Assembly (NCBI GenBank): GCA_019639075.1
Contig: JAHBSO010000003.1
Location: 1-64,000, forward strand
Length of the DNA stretch: 64,000 bases
Source: Actinomycetota bacterium
Lineage (GTDB): Bacteria > Actinomycetota > Acidimicrobiia > Acidimicrobiales > Iamiaceae
Direction: 5' to 3'
This document shows, in pieces, positions 17,518 through 26,359 of the stretch. The notes beneath the pieces are model-generated. The model had not been told where the DNA came from. It saw only the letters and a program-made list of their open reading frames with translations, and made no database searches. How positions within the stretch are numbered: position 1 is the first letter of the stretch; each line of letters begins with the position of its first letter. The position numbers and the translations under genes were made by a program.

Positions 17518-18273
17518 TCAGTAGGGCCAGGTCGGCTCACGGTGCCCGAGGTACCGGGTGAGCCGACCGAGCTTGGCGACGATCAGGACCTTGATCACGA
17601 CGTTGCGCAGGAACCACGGCAGCTCGGCCAGCTGGCGGGCGGCGTTGCCGACCCGCTGGCGGCCGGTGAGCCGCTGACGGCGGTAGTGCGTCATCGACTG
17701 GGCCCGCCCGAGGTAGCGGAACTGCGAACCGAAGAACATCGTGACCACGAGCGCGAGGGTGACCCCGACCGACGAGAACGAGTCGTGGATCAGGAGGTCG
17801 CCGCCCTCGGGGATCTTCCGACCCCAGCGCACGATGTCGTCCCGGGCCGGCCCGAAGCGGTGCGCGCCGTCGATGTAGAGCAGGTCGATGTCCCCGTCGA
17901 CCGAACCGATCGCGTCGTCGGAGAACATCCGGAGGTGGGTGACGCGGTCGGCCACGCCCGCCGCGGCGAGGTTGGCGTTGAACACCTCGTTGTCCTCGGC
18001 CGCCTCCTCGGCGAAGCCCTCGATCTCCTGGGGACCGCGGTCGTTGCCGGCGTGGGGATCGATGGCGATCAGTTCGACGTCGGTGGGGGCCGCGGAGGCG
18101 AGCACGATCATCGACCGGCCCCGGAACGACCCGATCTCCACGATCCGCCCACCCGGCCGCACCGCCCGGGCCCCGTTCCAGAGCTTGCGGGCCTGGTCCT
18201 CGGTCATCCAACCCTCGACCTCGGCCACCGCGTCGAGCACGCCCTCGAACGTGGTGACGGGCGTGCTGGACAT
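17518..18273 (-). CDS. Class I SAM-dependent methyltransferase (Methyltransf_24)
   Basis: A 251-residue protein. Motif I for S-adenosylmethionine binding is VEIGSFRGRSMIVLA, followed by IAIDPHAG. The acidic/histidine block LLYIDGAHRFGP and IHDSF are features of the TylF/CmcI-like group that methylates sugars or phenols. It is first in an operon with GT2 and acyltransferase genes, so O-methylation of an envelope or secreted glycan is plausible. The ATG at 18273 has GGAGG 8 nt upstream. The C-terminal 70 residues are basic and hydrophobic and may attach to the membrane. Confidence 0.75.
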   Translation of the reverse strand: MSSTPVTTFEGVLDAVAEVEGWMTEDQARKLWNGARAVRPGGRIVEIGSFRGRSMIVLASAAPTDVELIAIDPHAGNDRGPQEIEGFAEEAAEDNEVFNANLAAAGVADRVTHLRMFSDDAIGSVDGDIDLLYIDGAHRFGPARDDIVRWGRKIPEGGDLLIHDSFSSVGVTLALVVTMFFGSQFRYLGRAQSMTHYRRQRLTGRQRVGNAARQLAELPWFLRNVVIKVLIVAKLGRLTRYLGHREPTWPY

Positions 18274-18421
18274 GTGGGGGACCTCCGCGGACCGGTCCGG
18301 GTCCAGGGTGCGAGAACCGGGCAGCACTAGTCTCGGAAGCGCCCCGGGTCGGTCGTTCGACCGGTCGTGCAGCGTACTGCACCCGTCTCGGGGCCCCGCG
18401 TACCTCCCACCCTGGCGAACC

Positions 18422-19591
18422 GTGCCCCCCACCCCTCCGCACATCCAGAAGCTGGGCGATCTCGCCGCCGAGGCGGGGATCCGGCGCATCCACGTCCTGG
18501 CCTGGCGCGACCTCGACGACGTCGAGGCCGGCGGCTCGGAGGTGCACGCCCACGAGATCTCGAAGCTGTGGGCCGAGGCGGGCATCGAGGTCGTCCACCG
18601 CACGTCGTTCGCGCAGGGCCATCCCGTCGAGGTCCAGCGTTCCGGCTACCAGGTGGTGCGGCGCGCCGGCCGCTACCTCGTGTTCCCCCGGGCCGCCGCG
18701 GCCGAGGCGTTCAACCGCAACGGCCGACGCGACGCGCTCGTCGAGATCTGGAACGGCATGCCGTTCTTCTCGCCGCTCTGGTCCCGGGGACCGCGGGTCG
18801 TCTTCCTCCACCACGTCCACGCCGACATGTGGAAGATGGTGCTGCCTCCCCGCCTGGCCAGGCTCGGTGACACCATCGAGTCCCGGATCGGTCCGCGGGT
18901 CTACCGGCGGTCGCACATGGTGACGCTGTCGGAGTCCTCGAAGGCCGAGATGCTCGAGATCGGCTTCCGCGACGAACTGGTCGACGTGGTGCCGCCCGGC
19001 ATCGACCCCCGGTTCCGCCCCGGTGGCGACCGCAGCACGACCCCCCTCGTCCTCGCCGTCGGTCGCCTCGTCCCCGTCAAGCGGTTCGACCGCCTGATCC
19101 GGGCCGCGGTCCGGGCCCGGGAGCAGGTGCCCGGCCTCGAGCTCCGCATCGTCGGCACCGGGCCCGAGCGGGAGGCGCTCGACTCGCTCGTGGCATCGCT
19201 GGGCGCCGAGCACATCGTGACGTTCACCGGCCGCGTCGACGACGACGAGCTGGTCTCGCTGTACCAGCAGGCCTGGGTGGTGGCGTCGACGTCGGTCCGT
19301 GAGGGCTGGGGCATGACCCTCACCGAGGCCGCGGCGTGCGGGACCCCGGCGGTGGCCACCCGCATCGCCGGCCACGAGGACGCCGTCGCCGAGGGTCGCA
19401 GCGGCCTCCTCGCCGACGACGACGACCAGCTCGTGGCCCACCTGGTGGCGATCACGACCGACGGCGACCTTCGGGCCCGGCTCCAGGCCGGGGCCCTCGA
19501 GCACGCCGGCCGCTTCACCTGGACCAACACCGCCACCCAGATCCTCCAGGCCCTGGCGTTCGAGGCCGAGCGACACGGGCGGTCCACCTAG
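18422..19591 (+). CDS. Glycosyltransferase family 4 (GT-B)
   Basis: A 389-residue retaining GT-B enzyme. The N-terminal acceptor domain has VEAGGSEVHAHEISKLW, typical of GT4. The donor domain has VGRLVPVKRFDRLI, LRIVGTGPE and EGWGMTLTEAAACGTP, the E-x7-E nucleotide-sugar site. It uses a nucleotide-activated sugar in the cytoplasm. The GTG at 18422 was chosen as the first start after the divergent promoter region; no clear ribosome-binding site precedes it. It is divergent from the methyltransferase operon, with 148 bp between them that hold no other gene. Confidence 0.85.
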   Translation: MPPTPPHIQKLGDLAAEAGIRRIHVLAWRDLDDVEAGGSEVHAHEISKLWAEAGIEVVHRTSFAQGHPVEVQRSGYQVVRRAGRYLVFPRAAAAEAFNRNGRRDALVEIWNGMPFFSPLWSRGPRVVFLHHVHADMWKMVLPPRLARLGDTIESRIGPRVYRRSHMVTLSESSKAEMLEIGFRDELVDVVPPGIDPRFRPGGDRSTTPLVLAVGRLVPVKRFDRLIRAAVRAREQVPGLELRIVGTGPEREALDSLVASLGAEHIVTFTGRVDDDELVSLYQQAWVVASTSVREGWGMTLTEAAACGTPAVATRIAGHEDAVAEGRSGLLADDDDQLVAHLVAITTDGDLRARLQAGALEHAGRFTWTNTATQILQALAFEAERHGRST

Positions 19592-19636
19592 TTCGAACGG
19601 CCCGGAGCGGGTCGGGGGCTCTCAACTCGACCCCCG

Positions 19637-21655
19637 GTGTGCCGATGGACACGGCCGAGGGGTGCGCCGCGCACACGGCACCGGAGGCCGGTCATCGAAC
19701 AGGGACGAACGACGATCGAGCAGCCACCCGACCTCGGGGGTCGCCGCGCGCTGATCGATCTGATCGCGCTGCTGGTGGTCTGCACCGTCGTCATCATCGT
19801 CACCGCTCGCCTCCAACCCCTCCAGGGCCTGGTGCTGCGGAACCGCACCTCCACCGCCAACCCCGACGCGCTGATCGCCGCCGCCGTCGTGTTCCCCATC
19901 GCCCTCGCCCTGTACGCCCGCCGGCGCTACCGGGAGGCGATCGAGGTCCGGGAGGAACTGGTGCGCTTCTCGCTCCACGACGCCCTGACCGGCCTGCCCA
20001 ACCGTCGCCTGCTCTTCAGCTGGCTCACCGACGACATCTCCCGGGCCCAGGGCCGGAGCGGCCAGGCCGCCGTGCTGTTCGTGGACCTCGACCGCTTCAA
20101 GCACGTGAACGACACCCACGGGCACGAGGTCGGCGACCGGCTGATGGTGGCCGTCGCCAAGCGCCTGGTGGACGTGGTCGCCGACCAGGGCCGCGTCCTG
20201 CGATTCGGGGGCGACGAGTTCGTCATCCTGGCCGCCGAGGTCACCCCGGTGTCGGCTCGTCGGCTGGCCGAGCTGGTCGTCCGTGTGGTCGAGCGCCCCT
20301 TCACGGTCGGCAACGAGTCGCTGCGCATCTCGGCCTCGATCGGCATCGCTCTGGCCGAGAAGGAGGGCGTGGCGCCCCAGGACCTGATCCACGACGCCGA
20401 CGCAGCCATGTTCCAGGCCAAGTCGGCCGGCACCGGCCAGGTCGTCGTCTACGACCGGTCGATGGCCGGGAGCCTCACCCCGGCAGGGGCCGAACACCTG
20501 ATCCGCAAGGCGCTCGACGACGGTGACCTGCACCTCTACTACCAGCCCGTGGTCGACCTGGCCTCGGGCCGCATCGTCGGCGCCGAGGCCCTCCTGCGCT
20601 GGATCGACGAGGAGCGGGGCACGATGGCCCCGTCCCAGTTCATCCCGGTCCTCGAGGAGACGGGGCTCATCGTCCCCGTCGGCACCTGGGTCCTCCAGGA
20701 GGCGTGCCGTCAGGTCGCGGTGATCAGCCAGCTCCTCCCCGACGTGCCGCCGATGACGATCACCATCAACGTGTCGCCCCGGCAGATCGCCCAGCTCAAC
20801 TTCGTCGACACCGTCGTCAACGCGGTCGCCGACGCGGGCATCGACCCCGCCCAGATCCACCTGGAGATCACCGAGGTCGCCCTGCTGCGCGACGTCGGAT
20901 CGGCCTGGACGACGTTGCGCCAGGTCAAGGCCCACGGCGTGAAGCTCGCCCTCGACGACTTCGGCACCGGCTACTCGTCGCTGTCCTACGTGCGCCGGTT
21001 CAGCCTCGACATGTTGAAGATCGACAAGAGCTTCGTCGACGGCATCGACTCCGCCAGCGAGGACCGGGCCATCGTCGAGCACGTGATCGGCATGGCCCAT
21101 GCGCTCGGCATGTCGACCGTCGGTGAGGGCGTCGAGCGGACCGAGCAGATCGCCGCCCTGCGGGCCCTCGGGTGTCGCATGGCCCAGGGCTACGTGTTCG
21201 CCCGCCCACTCCCCGCCGGGGACTTCGAGCGGCTGCTCCTGCAACGGGTCGACGAGCCGTTCGCCGTCGACACCAACACCCACCGCGACGACCTCCCCGT
21301 GACCGATCCCTCCGCACAGACCGGGACCGATCCCGCGTCACCGGACCTCGGCCCGGTGATCGAGCTCACGCCCCCGCGCAAGGCACGGGTGTGGCGGCCC
21401 CGGGTGCCGACCGAGGAGCCGTCCGACGTCGACCGCCTGGTCGTGCCGCCCGGCATGCTCGAGTCGGCCGACGACCGGCGGGCCACCGTGACGCCGATCC
21501 TCTCCCGTCCGGCGCCGAAGGCCCCGGTGCCGCCGGTCGTCGAGGACGACGAGGACGAGCTCGACGACGAGCCGACGGCGGTGGGCGAAGCGCCCAAGGC
21601 CGGTCCGTTGCTCCCCCGCATCCGCGAGTACCGCCGCGAGTCCGCCGAGGGCTGA
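19637..21655 (+). CDS. Membrane-anchored GGDEF-EAL cyclic-di-GMP protein
   Basis: A 672-residue protein. Two membrane segments lie at about residues 38-57 and 78-94, with no sensory domain between them. A diguanylate cyclase domain follows, with intact RFGGDEF (GGDEF at 191-195). A phosphodiesterase domain has intact EAL (317-319) and DDFGTGYSS. The RxxD product-inhibition site expected just before GGDEF is absent (ADQG), so the cyclase would lack that feedback. The last 110 residues are a low-complexity acidic and proline-rich tail. Both active sites look complete, so it may make or break c-di-GMP. The start at GTG 19637 is uncertain, as it has no ribosome-binding site. It converges on the conservon. 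Confidence 0.9.
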   Translation: MCRWTRPRGAPRTRHRRPVIEQGRTTIEQPPDLGGRRALIDLIALLVVCTVVIIVTARLQPLQGLVLRNRTSTANPDALIAAAVVFPIALALYARRRYREAIEVREELVRFSLHDALTGLPNRRLLFSWLTDDISRAQGRSGQAAVLFVDLDRFKHVNDTHGHEVGDRLMVAVAKRLVDVVADQGRVLRFGGDEFVILAAEVTPVSARRLAELVVRVVERPFTVGNESLRISASIGIALAEKEGVAPQDLIHDADAAMFQAKSAGTGQVVVYDRSMAGSLTPAGAEHLIRKALDDGDLHLYYQPVVDLASGRIVGAEALLRWIDEERGTMAPSQFIPVLEETGLIVPVGTWVLQEACRQVAVISQLLPDVPPMTITINVSPRQIAQLNFVDTVVNAVADAGIDPAQIHLEITEVALLRDVGSAWTTLRQVKAHGVKLALDDFGTGYSSLSYVRRFSLDMLKIDKSFVDGIDSASEDRAIVEHVIGMAHALGMSTVGEGVERTEQIAALRALGCRMAQGYVFARPLPAGDFERLLLQRVDEPFAVDTNTHRDDLPVTDPSAQTGTDPASPDLGPVIELTPPRKARVWRPRVPTEEPSDVDRLVVPPGMLESADDRRATVTPILSRPAPKAPVPPVVEDDEDELDDEPTAVGEAPKAGPLLPRIREYRRESAEG

Positions 21656-21690
21656 CCCGCCCACCGGGCGACCTGCAACGGCACCGGTGG

Positions 21691-21712
21691 GGTCGGGGTC
21701 GAGACCCCGACC
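21691..21712. terminator. Bidirectional hairpin between convergent GGDEF-EAL gene and cvnD
   Basis: A perfect 10-bp stem (GGTCGGGGTC / GACCCCGACC) with a 2-nt loop sits in the 67-bp gap between the two convergent stops. There is no U-run, as is usual in actinobacteria. It has a GGGGTC/GACCCC core like family A repeats but lacks their GCAC/GTGC ends. Confidence 0.6.
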
Positions 21713-21722
21713 GCCGCCGGGA

Positions 21723-22328
21723 TCAGCTGGTGGCGCGGACCAGCGCGTGCTGGACGAGCTCCAGGAGCGTCGACTTGGTCGACTCGCGCTCACGGGCGTC
21801 CAGCAGGACCACCGGCGTGTCCGGGGAGACCGCCAGGGCCTCGCGGACGTCGTCGGGGCTGTGGGTCGACTCGCCGTCGAAGCAGTTCATGCCGACGACG
21901 AACGGGATCCGGTGCTCCTCGAAGTAGTCGACCGCCGGGAAGCAGTCCTCGAGGCGCCGGGTGTCGATCAGCACCACGGCACCGATCGCGCCCCGCACGA
22001 GGTCGTCCCACATGAACCAGAAGCGGTCCTGACCCGGCGTGCCGAACAGGTAGAGGATCAGGTCGGAACCGAGGGTGATGCGCCCGAAGTCCATGGCCAC
22101 CGTGGTGGTGGACTTCGTGGCGACCTTCGACGTGTCGTCGACGCCCTCGCTGACCTTCGTCAGGGCGGCCTCGGTCGTCAGCGGCTCGATCTCCGAGATG
22201 GAGCCGACGAAGGTGGTCTTGCCCACGGCGAAGCCGCCGGCGACCACGATCTTGACCGGCATGGGCGCAGGCCCGCCGGTGTCGGTGTCGACCACGTCGG
22301 TGGTGGAGTCAAAGGGCTTGGAGACCAT
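21723..22328 (-). CDS. cvnD: Conservon small GTPase (CvnD-like)
   Basis: A 201-residue Ras-like/MglA-like GTPase. The P-loop is GGFAVGKTT, switch II is FGTPGQDRFWFMWD, and the base-recognition motif is GMNCFDG in place of NKxD, as in other CvnD proteins. It is the output switch of conservon complexes at the membrane. The ATG at 22328 was chosen over the in-frame TTG at 22343 because AAAGGG stands about 6 nt before it. The start lies within the end of the DUF742 gene (20-nt overlap), so it is coupled to it. It is last in the cvnABCD operon. Confidence 0.9.
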   Translation of the reverse strand: MVSKPFDSTTDVVDTDTGGPAPMPVKIVVAGGFAVGKTTFVGSISEIEPLTTEAALTKVSEGVDDTSKVATKSTTTVAMDFGRITLGSDLILYLFGTPGQDRFWFMWDDLVRGAIGAVVLIDTRRLEDCFPAVDYFEEHRIPFVVGMNCFDGESTHSPDDVREALAVSPDTPVVLLDARERESTKSTLLELVQHALVRATS

Positions 22329-22665
22329 CGAGGACCCTTTCAAGCAGTCGGAGGTCGGGTCGGCCCGTGGCCGAACGGTTGTTGACGGCGACGTAACCCT
22401 CGTCGATGAGGTCGCCGAGGATCACCCGTGCCACCCCGAGGGGGAGGCGCAGGCGGGCCGAGATCTCGGCCGTGGACTGGGGGGAGGACAGGAGGGCGAG
22501 GATCTGGCCACGCTCGAGCGGGAGCTCGGTGCCACGCTCCTCGCCGAGCGGCGTGCGGAAGACGATGGTCTCGACCTCGAGCTCGGTTCGAGCTCGCGTG
22601 CGGCCACCAGTGATCGCGTACGGGCGCACCCGCAGTCCGTCACCTGCTTCACCGAACGAGCTCAT
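22309..22665 (-). CDS. cvnC: DUF742 conservon protein (CvnC-like)
   Basis: A 118-residue cytoplasmic protein of the DUF742 family. The N-terminal segment has VRPYAITGGRT, the family hallmark. A winged-helix-like region follows (ILALLSSPQSTAEISARL, then VARVILGDLIDEGYVAV), as in DNA-binding folds. In conservons it bridges the kinase/Roadblock proteins and the GTPase; that role is family knowledge, not visible here. The ATG at 22665 lies 30 nt after the cvnB stop and has GAACG rather than a strong ribosome-binding site. The 3' end overlaps cvnD by 20 nt. Confidence 0.9.
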   Translation of the reverse strand: MSSFGEAGDGLRVRPYAITGGRTRARTELEVETIVFRTPLGEERGTELPLERGQILALLSSPQSTAEISARLRLPLGVARVILGDLIDEGYVAVNNRSATGRPDLRLLERVLDGLQAL

Positions 22666-22695
22666 GAGCGTTCCTTCCGACCATCGCCATGACCG

Positions 22696-23118
22696 TCATC
22701 GTGGCAGGGCTCCCTGGAGCTCTGCACGCAACTCGGGGGTGAGGACCTGTCCCGCCCGCTCGACCAGCACGGCCATCTCGTAGCCGACGAGGCCGACGTC
22801 GCACTGTCCGTCGGCCACGACGGCCAGGCAGGAGCCGTCGCTGATGCCGGTCACGAAGAGGAACGCGTGCTCCATCTCGATGACGATCTGGGTGACCGCG
22901 CCACCACCGAAGCGGCCGGCGGCGCCGTAGGCGAGCCCGATGAGGCCGGACGCGACCGCGGCGAAGCGGTCGGCGGCATCGGGGTCGAGACCGCGGGAGA
23001 CGGCCATCGGCAGGCCGTCGGCCGACACGACGACCGCCTCGGTCACGCCCGGGACCCGGTCGACGAAGTTCTCGACGAGCCAGTTCACGTTGCGGGCGGC
23101 GGCGCTCAGGTCGCTCAT
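22696..23118 (-). CDS. cvnB: Roadblock/LC7 domain protein (CvnB-like)
   Basis: A 140-residue single-domain Roadblock/LC7 protein. WLVENFVDRVPGVTEAVVVSADG and the GLAYGAAGRF helix are characteristic of actinobacterial CvnB. Such proteins dimerise and act as regulators of the partner small GTPase, in the manner of MglB with MglA. The ATG at 23118 overlaps the stop of cvnA as ATGA (23115-23118), so kinase and Roadblock protein are made in equal amounts. Cytoplasmic, no membrane segment. Confidence 0.92.
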   Translation of the reverse strand: MSDLSAAARNVNWLVENFVDRVPGVTEAVVVSADGLPMAVSRGLDPDAADRFAAVASGLIGLAYGAAGRFGGGAVTQIVIEMEHAFLFVTGISDGSCLAVVADGQCDVGLVGYEMAVLVERAGQVLTPELRAELQGALPR

Positions 23119-26100
23119 GTTTCGATCTCCTCGACGACTGGTTGTGGGGTGGGTTCGATCTTGGCCCGTTGCTGGCCGTCGCGGTAGCGGGACAGCAGGT
23201 TGCGGACCTCGTCCGGCGATCGGCGGGTGGCGCCGACGCCGCGCTCGACATCGGCGCCGGGGATCGCCCGGCTGCCGCCGGCGCCGCGCGGGGTGCGCTT
23301 CGCCAGGCCGGTCGACGTCTTCTCGGCGGCGGGGGCGTCCGGCGCGGCACCCCGAGCAGCCCGCGAGGCCAGCGGGGGCGCGGCGTCGCCGCCGAAGAGC
23401 CGTGTGCCGCCCTCGGCGGCCGCCGGCCCGGCCGCCTCGGCCGGGGCGTCCTCCTTGCCGAACAAGCGGGGCGGCTCGGCCTCCCCGAGGAAGCCTCCCC
23501 CGTTGCCGTTGCCGTTGCCGTTGCTCGCGCCGTTGCGGGTGCCGTTGCCGTTGCGGGTGCCGTTGCCCGAACCGTTGCGATCGGCCACGGGCGCGGCGCC
23601 GCGGGGTGCGAGCGCCTCCTCCCGCGCCGGCAACGGCGCCATCGGGGGCGGGCCGTCGCTGTGCACCTCGGTCGGGGCCGGCCGCTCCTTGGCGACCGGC
23701 GCCACGGGCGGGGCCTCCACCGGCGGTTCCGGGGTCGGCTCGGGTCGCGGCGGCGCGTCGAAGACCGACGGCGGCGGGAGCGGCCGCTTCGGCTGCTCGG
23801 GTGCTTCGGTGGAGCGCTCGGCGGCCGGCGCCTCCGGGGTGGGGGCCGACCCGTTCGTGCGGGACGGGGCCGGCGCCGCGGTGAGGCGACGGGTCGGGAG
23901 TCCGTTGGACGAGCCGTTCCCGTTGGCGTGGCCACCGGTGCCGTTCGGCGTCGGGACGGCAACGGGCCGGCGCACGGGGCCGGTGGGGCCGCCGGAGGGG
24001 CTGAAGGTCAGGGGTGCCGGCGCCGACTTCTCCGCGGCAGGAGCGGCGGGGGCGGCGGGGGTGGCCGCGGCCGGCGGGGCCTCGGGCGCCGAGGGCTCGA
24101 ACGGTGCGGCGGGCTCGGCCGCCGGCTGCCGGTCGAACGAGAGGGGCGGCAGACCGGAGTCGTCGTCGGTGCCGACCGCCACGAGCGGAGCGCCCGCGGA
24201 AGGCCCGCCGGGACCGGCGGGAGCCACCGGCGCCAGCGGCCCCTGGTCGGCGGCCCACGTGGGGGCCGCCGCGGGCGGCGCGGCCGAGGCGCCCGACAGG
24301 CCGTCGGTGATGATCGACGGCGGCAGGGTGACGATGGCGGTGACGCCACCGGAGGCCGACGCCATGGTCTTGACGGTGATGCCGTGGCGGCGGGCGAGCC
24401 GGCCGACCACGATGAAGCCGAGCGAACGGGACAGGGCCAGGCCCACGACGGGCGGCTTCGACAGCAGCTCGTTGGCCTCGGCCATCTGCTCGGCCGACAT
24501 GCCGATGCCCTGGTCGGTGACCGAGACGATGTAGCCCTCGGCCTTGGTGCGGTGCCCCACCACCTCGACCCGGGTCTCCGGCGGGGAGAAGTTGGTGGCG
24601 TTCTCCATCAGCTCCGAGAGCAGGTGGGCGATGTCGGCCGACGCGTTGGACGCGACGAGCACCTCGTCGAGGCTGAGCAGCTCGATCCGGGCGAAGTCCT
24701 CCACCTCGGCGAGCGCGGCGCGGACCACGTTGGCGAGCGGCGCCGGGCGACCACGACGGCGGGGCGGCTCGGCCCCGGCCAGCACCAGGAGCGACTCGGC
24801 GTTGCGCCGCATCCGGGTGGCGAGGTGGTCGAGGCGGTAGAGGTTCTCGAGCTGGTCCGGATCCTCCTCGGCCCGCTCCAGCTCGTCGATGAAGTCGATC
24901 TGGCGGTCGAGCAGGGCCTGGTTGCGGCGGGCCAGGTTGACGAACATCTCGCCGATGCCCTTGCGCAGCAGCGCGGCCTGCTCGGCGGCGACCTCGCCGG
25001 CCACCTTCTGCACGTCGTTGAACGCGGACGCCAGCTGCCCGATCTCGTCCTGCGAGCTCACCTCGATGGGCTTCAGGCCCCGGAGCTGGTACGCCAGGTC
25101 GTCCTCCGCGGGGTTCCGCAGGGACTCGACGAGCTTCGGCATCTGCTCCTTGGACAGCTTGTCGGCCGCCTCGGTGAGGCTCTGGAGCGGGCGGGTGATG
25201 CGGCGGCCGAGCAGCACCGCCGCGGCCGTGGCGAGCAGGACGCCGAGCAGGGCCGATGCGATGAACAGCGTCGCGGCCCGCTCCGAGTCGGCCTTGCGGG
25301 CCTGCGCCGAGGCGACCAGGTCGCGGTCGAGGCCGACCTCGACCTCGTGCAGCGACTCGAGCACCTCGCTGGTGTTCGCAGCGATCTTCTCGGGCGTCGA
25401 CGCCGTGACCGGCGTGCTGGCGGTGGCGTTGGCGACCGCCGCCTCGACCCCGTTCAGGGACAGGCGGCCGGGCGTGGTCACGGCGTCCCGGATGGCGCCC
25501 TTGTCGCTCGTGTCGGCGATCGAGTTGAGGATCGCCTCCTTGCTCTGCACCTCCTCGGTCGCCTGGTGGTACAGCTCGAGGCCGTCCTCACCGAAGGTCC
25601 CCGCCGTGCGGGCGCCGAGCAGGAGGGTCCCCTGCCGGGCGAGGGCCGACTTGTACGCGGCGATCGCCGACGACGTGCGGAGCTTCGAGCTCACGCTGGG
25701 CTCGCCCACGCTGGCGGCGATCGTCTCGTTGGCCAGCAGGAACCCGCTCTCGGTGGCCTGGTAGGTCTCGACGACCTGGGTCCAGGTGTAGCCCTGGTCG
25801 ACGGTGTTGCGGATGGCGTCGATCTTGGTGAAGCCCTTGACCGCGAGGGCCGCGGTCGTGGCCAGGTTGGCCGACACGGCCGGCACCGCACCCTGCATCG
25901 GGCCGAGGGCGGCCTCACCGGCGGCGTCGGTCTGCTTCCGCGCCTCGTCGAGCTCCGCCTTCCACTGCTTGCGGCCCGAGGCCACGTACCCGGTGCTGTA
26001 GAGCGCCTCGTCCTGGAGGGCGTCGATCAGGGTGGCGTTGCGCTCGGCGGCGGAGACGAGCATCGCGACGTCCGCGCTCTCGGCCGCGCTGTCCTGGCGG

Positions 26101-26195
26101 GCCTTCGCGCCCAGGGCGGCCAGGAGCACGATGATGACCATCGGGCCGGCGACGAGCAGCACGAGCTTGTTGCGGATCTTGAGACCGTCGAACAC
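23115..26195 (-). CDS. cvnA: Conservon sensor histidine kinase with nitrate/nitrite-sensor-like input (CvnA-like)
   Basis: A 1026-residue membrane kinase. A membrane segment at about 10-30 is followed by an all-helical extracytoplasmic NIT-like domain, a second membrane segment at about 306-330 and a HAMP linker. The helical region contains RLDHLATRMRRN with the conserved histidine. In the ATPase domain the N-box is ELMENATNF (about 527-535) and the G1 box is VTDQGIGMS. Residues from about 630 onward, some 390, form an alanine/proline-rich disordered tail. It includes a glycine-asparagine repeat (about 871-899). No response regulator gene lies nearby; conservon kinases act with CvnB-D instead. 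The start is GTG at 26195. Confidence 0.9.
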   Translation of the reverse strand: MFDGLKIRNKLVLLVAGPMVIIVLLAALGAKARQDSAAESADVAMLVSAAERNATLIDALQDEALYSTGYVASGRKQWKAELDEARKQTDAAGEAALGPMQGAVPAVSANLATTAALAVKGFTKIDAIRNTVDQGYTWTQVVETYQATESGFLLANETIAASVGEPSVSSKLRTSSAIAAYKSALARQGTLLLGARTAGTFGEDGLELYHQATEEVQSKEAILNSIADTSDKGAIRDAVTTPGRLSLNGVEAAVANATASTPVTASTPEKIAANTSEVLESLHEVEVGLDRDLVASAQARKADSERAATLFIASALLGVLLATAAAVLLGRRITRPLQSLTEAADKLSKEQMPKLVESLRNPAEDDLAYQLRGLKPIEVSSQDEIGQLASAFNDVQKVAGEVAAEQAALLRKGIGEMFVNLARRNQALLDRQIDFIDELERAEEDPDQLENLYRLDHLATRMRRNAESLLVLAGAEPPRRRGRPAPLANVVRAALAEVEDFARIELLSLDEVLVASNASADIAHLLSELMENATNFSPPETRVEVVGHRTKAEGYIVSVTDQGIGMSAEQMAEANELLSKPPVVGLALSRSLGFIVVGRLARRHGITVKTMASASGGVTAIVTLPPSIITDGLSGASAAPPAAAPTWAADQGPLAPVAPAGPGGPSAGAPLVAVGTDDDSGLPPLSFDRQPAAEPAAPFEPSAPEAPPAAATPAAPAAPAAEKSAPAPLTFSPSGGPTGPVRRPVAVPTPNGTGGHANGNGSSNGLPTRRLTAAPAPSRTNGSAPTPEAPAAERSTEAPEQPKRPLPPPSVFDAPPRPEPTPEPPVEAPPVAPVAKERPAPTEVHSDGPPPMAPLPAREEALAPRGAAPVADRNGSGNGTRNGNGTRNGASNGNGNGNGGGFLGEAEPPRLFGKEDAPAEAAGPAAAEGGTRLFGGDAAPPLASRAARGAAPDAPAAEKTSTGLAKRTPRGAGGSRAIPGADVERGVGATRRSPDEVRNLLSRYRDGQQRAKIEPTPQPVVEEIET
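23500..23583. repeat. Hexamer microsatellite in cvnA (Gly-Asn repeat)
   Basis: A run of imperfect gttgcc hexamers on the plus strand encodes alternating Gly-Asn with occasional Thr, Arg and Ser in the disordered tail of CvnA. The unit keeps the frame, so slippage would change tail length without breaking the protein. Confidence 0.8.
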
Positions 26196-26240
26196 GGCAG
26201 TCCTCGCTGAAGGGAACCAGGGGCGTCACGGGTCTGATGC

Positions 26241-26269
26241 CGGTATCCCTGATCGGCCGGACGATACCG
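26241..26269. promoter_or_regulatory. Inverted repeat upstream of cvnA
   Basis: CGGTATC at 26241-26247 and GATACCG at 26263-26269 are reverse complements with a 15-nt spacer, in the 164-bp gap between gltD (3' end) and cvnA (5' end). It could be an operator for the conservon operon or a weak hairpin after gltD. Nothing else is seen in the gap. Confidence 0.3.
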
Positions 26270-26359
26270 TCCTTGAGCCCCGATCGGGCGCATGCCCCCC
26301 ACTTGGGCCGAACGGACCAGGTGAGGACCGCCCGAGCCCCGAGGACCTCCGCTTCGAGG

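Noticed and set aside
21691-21712. Possible single family A unit after the GGDEF-EAL gene
   Set aside because: It shares only the GGGGTC/GACCCC core; the GCAC/GTGC ends and the partner unit are missing. It is better treated as a terminator.
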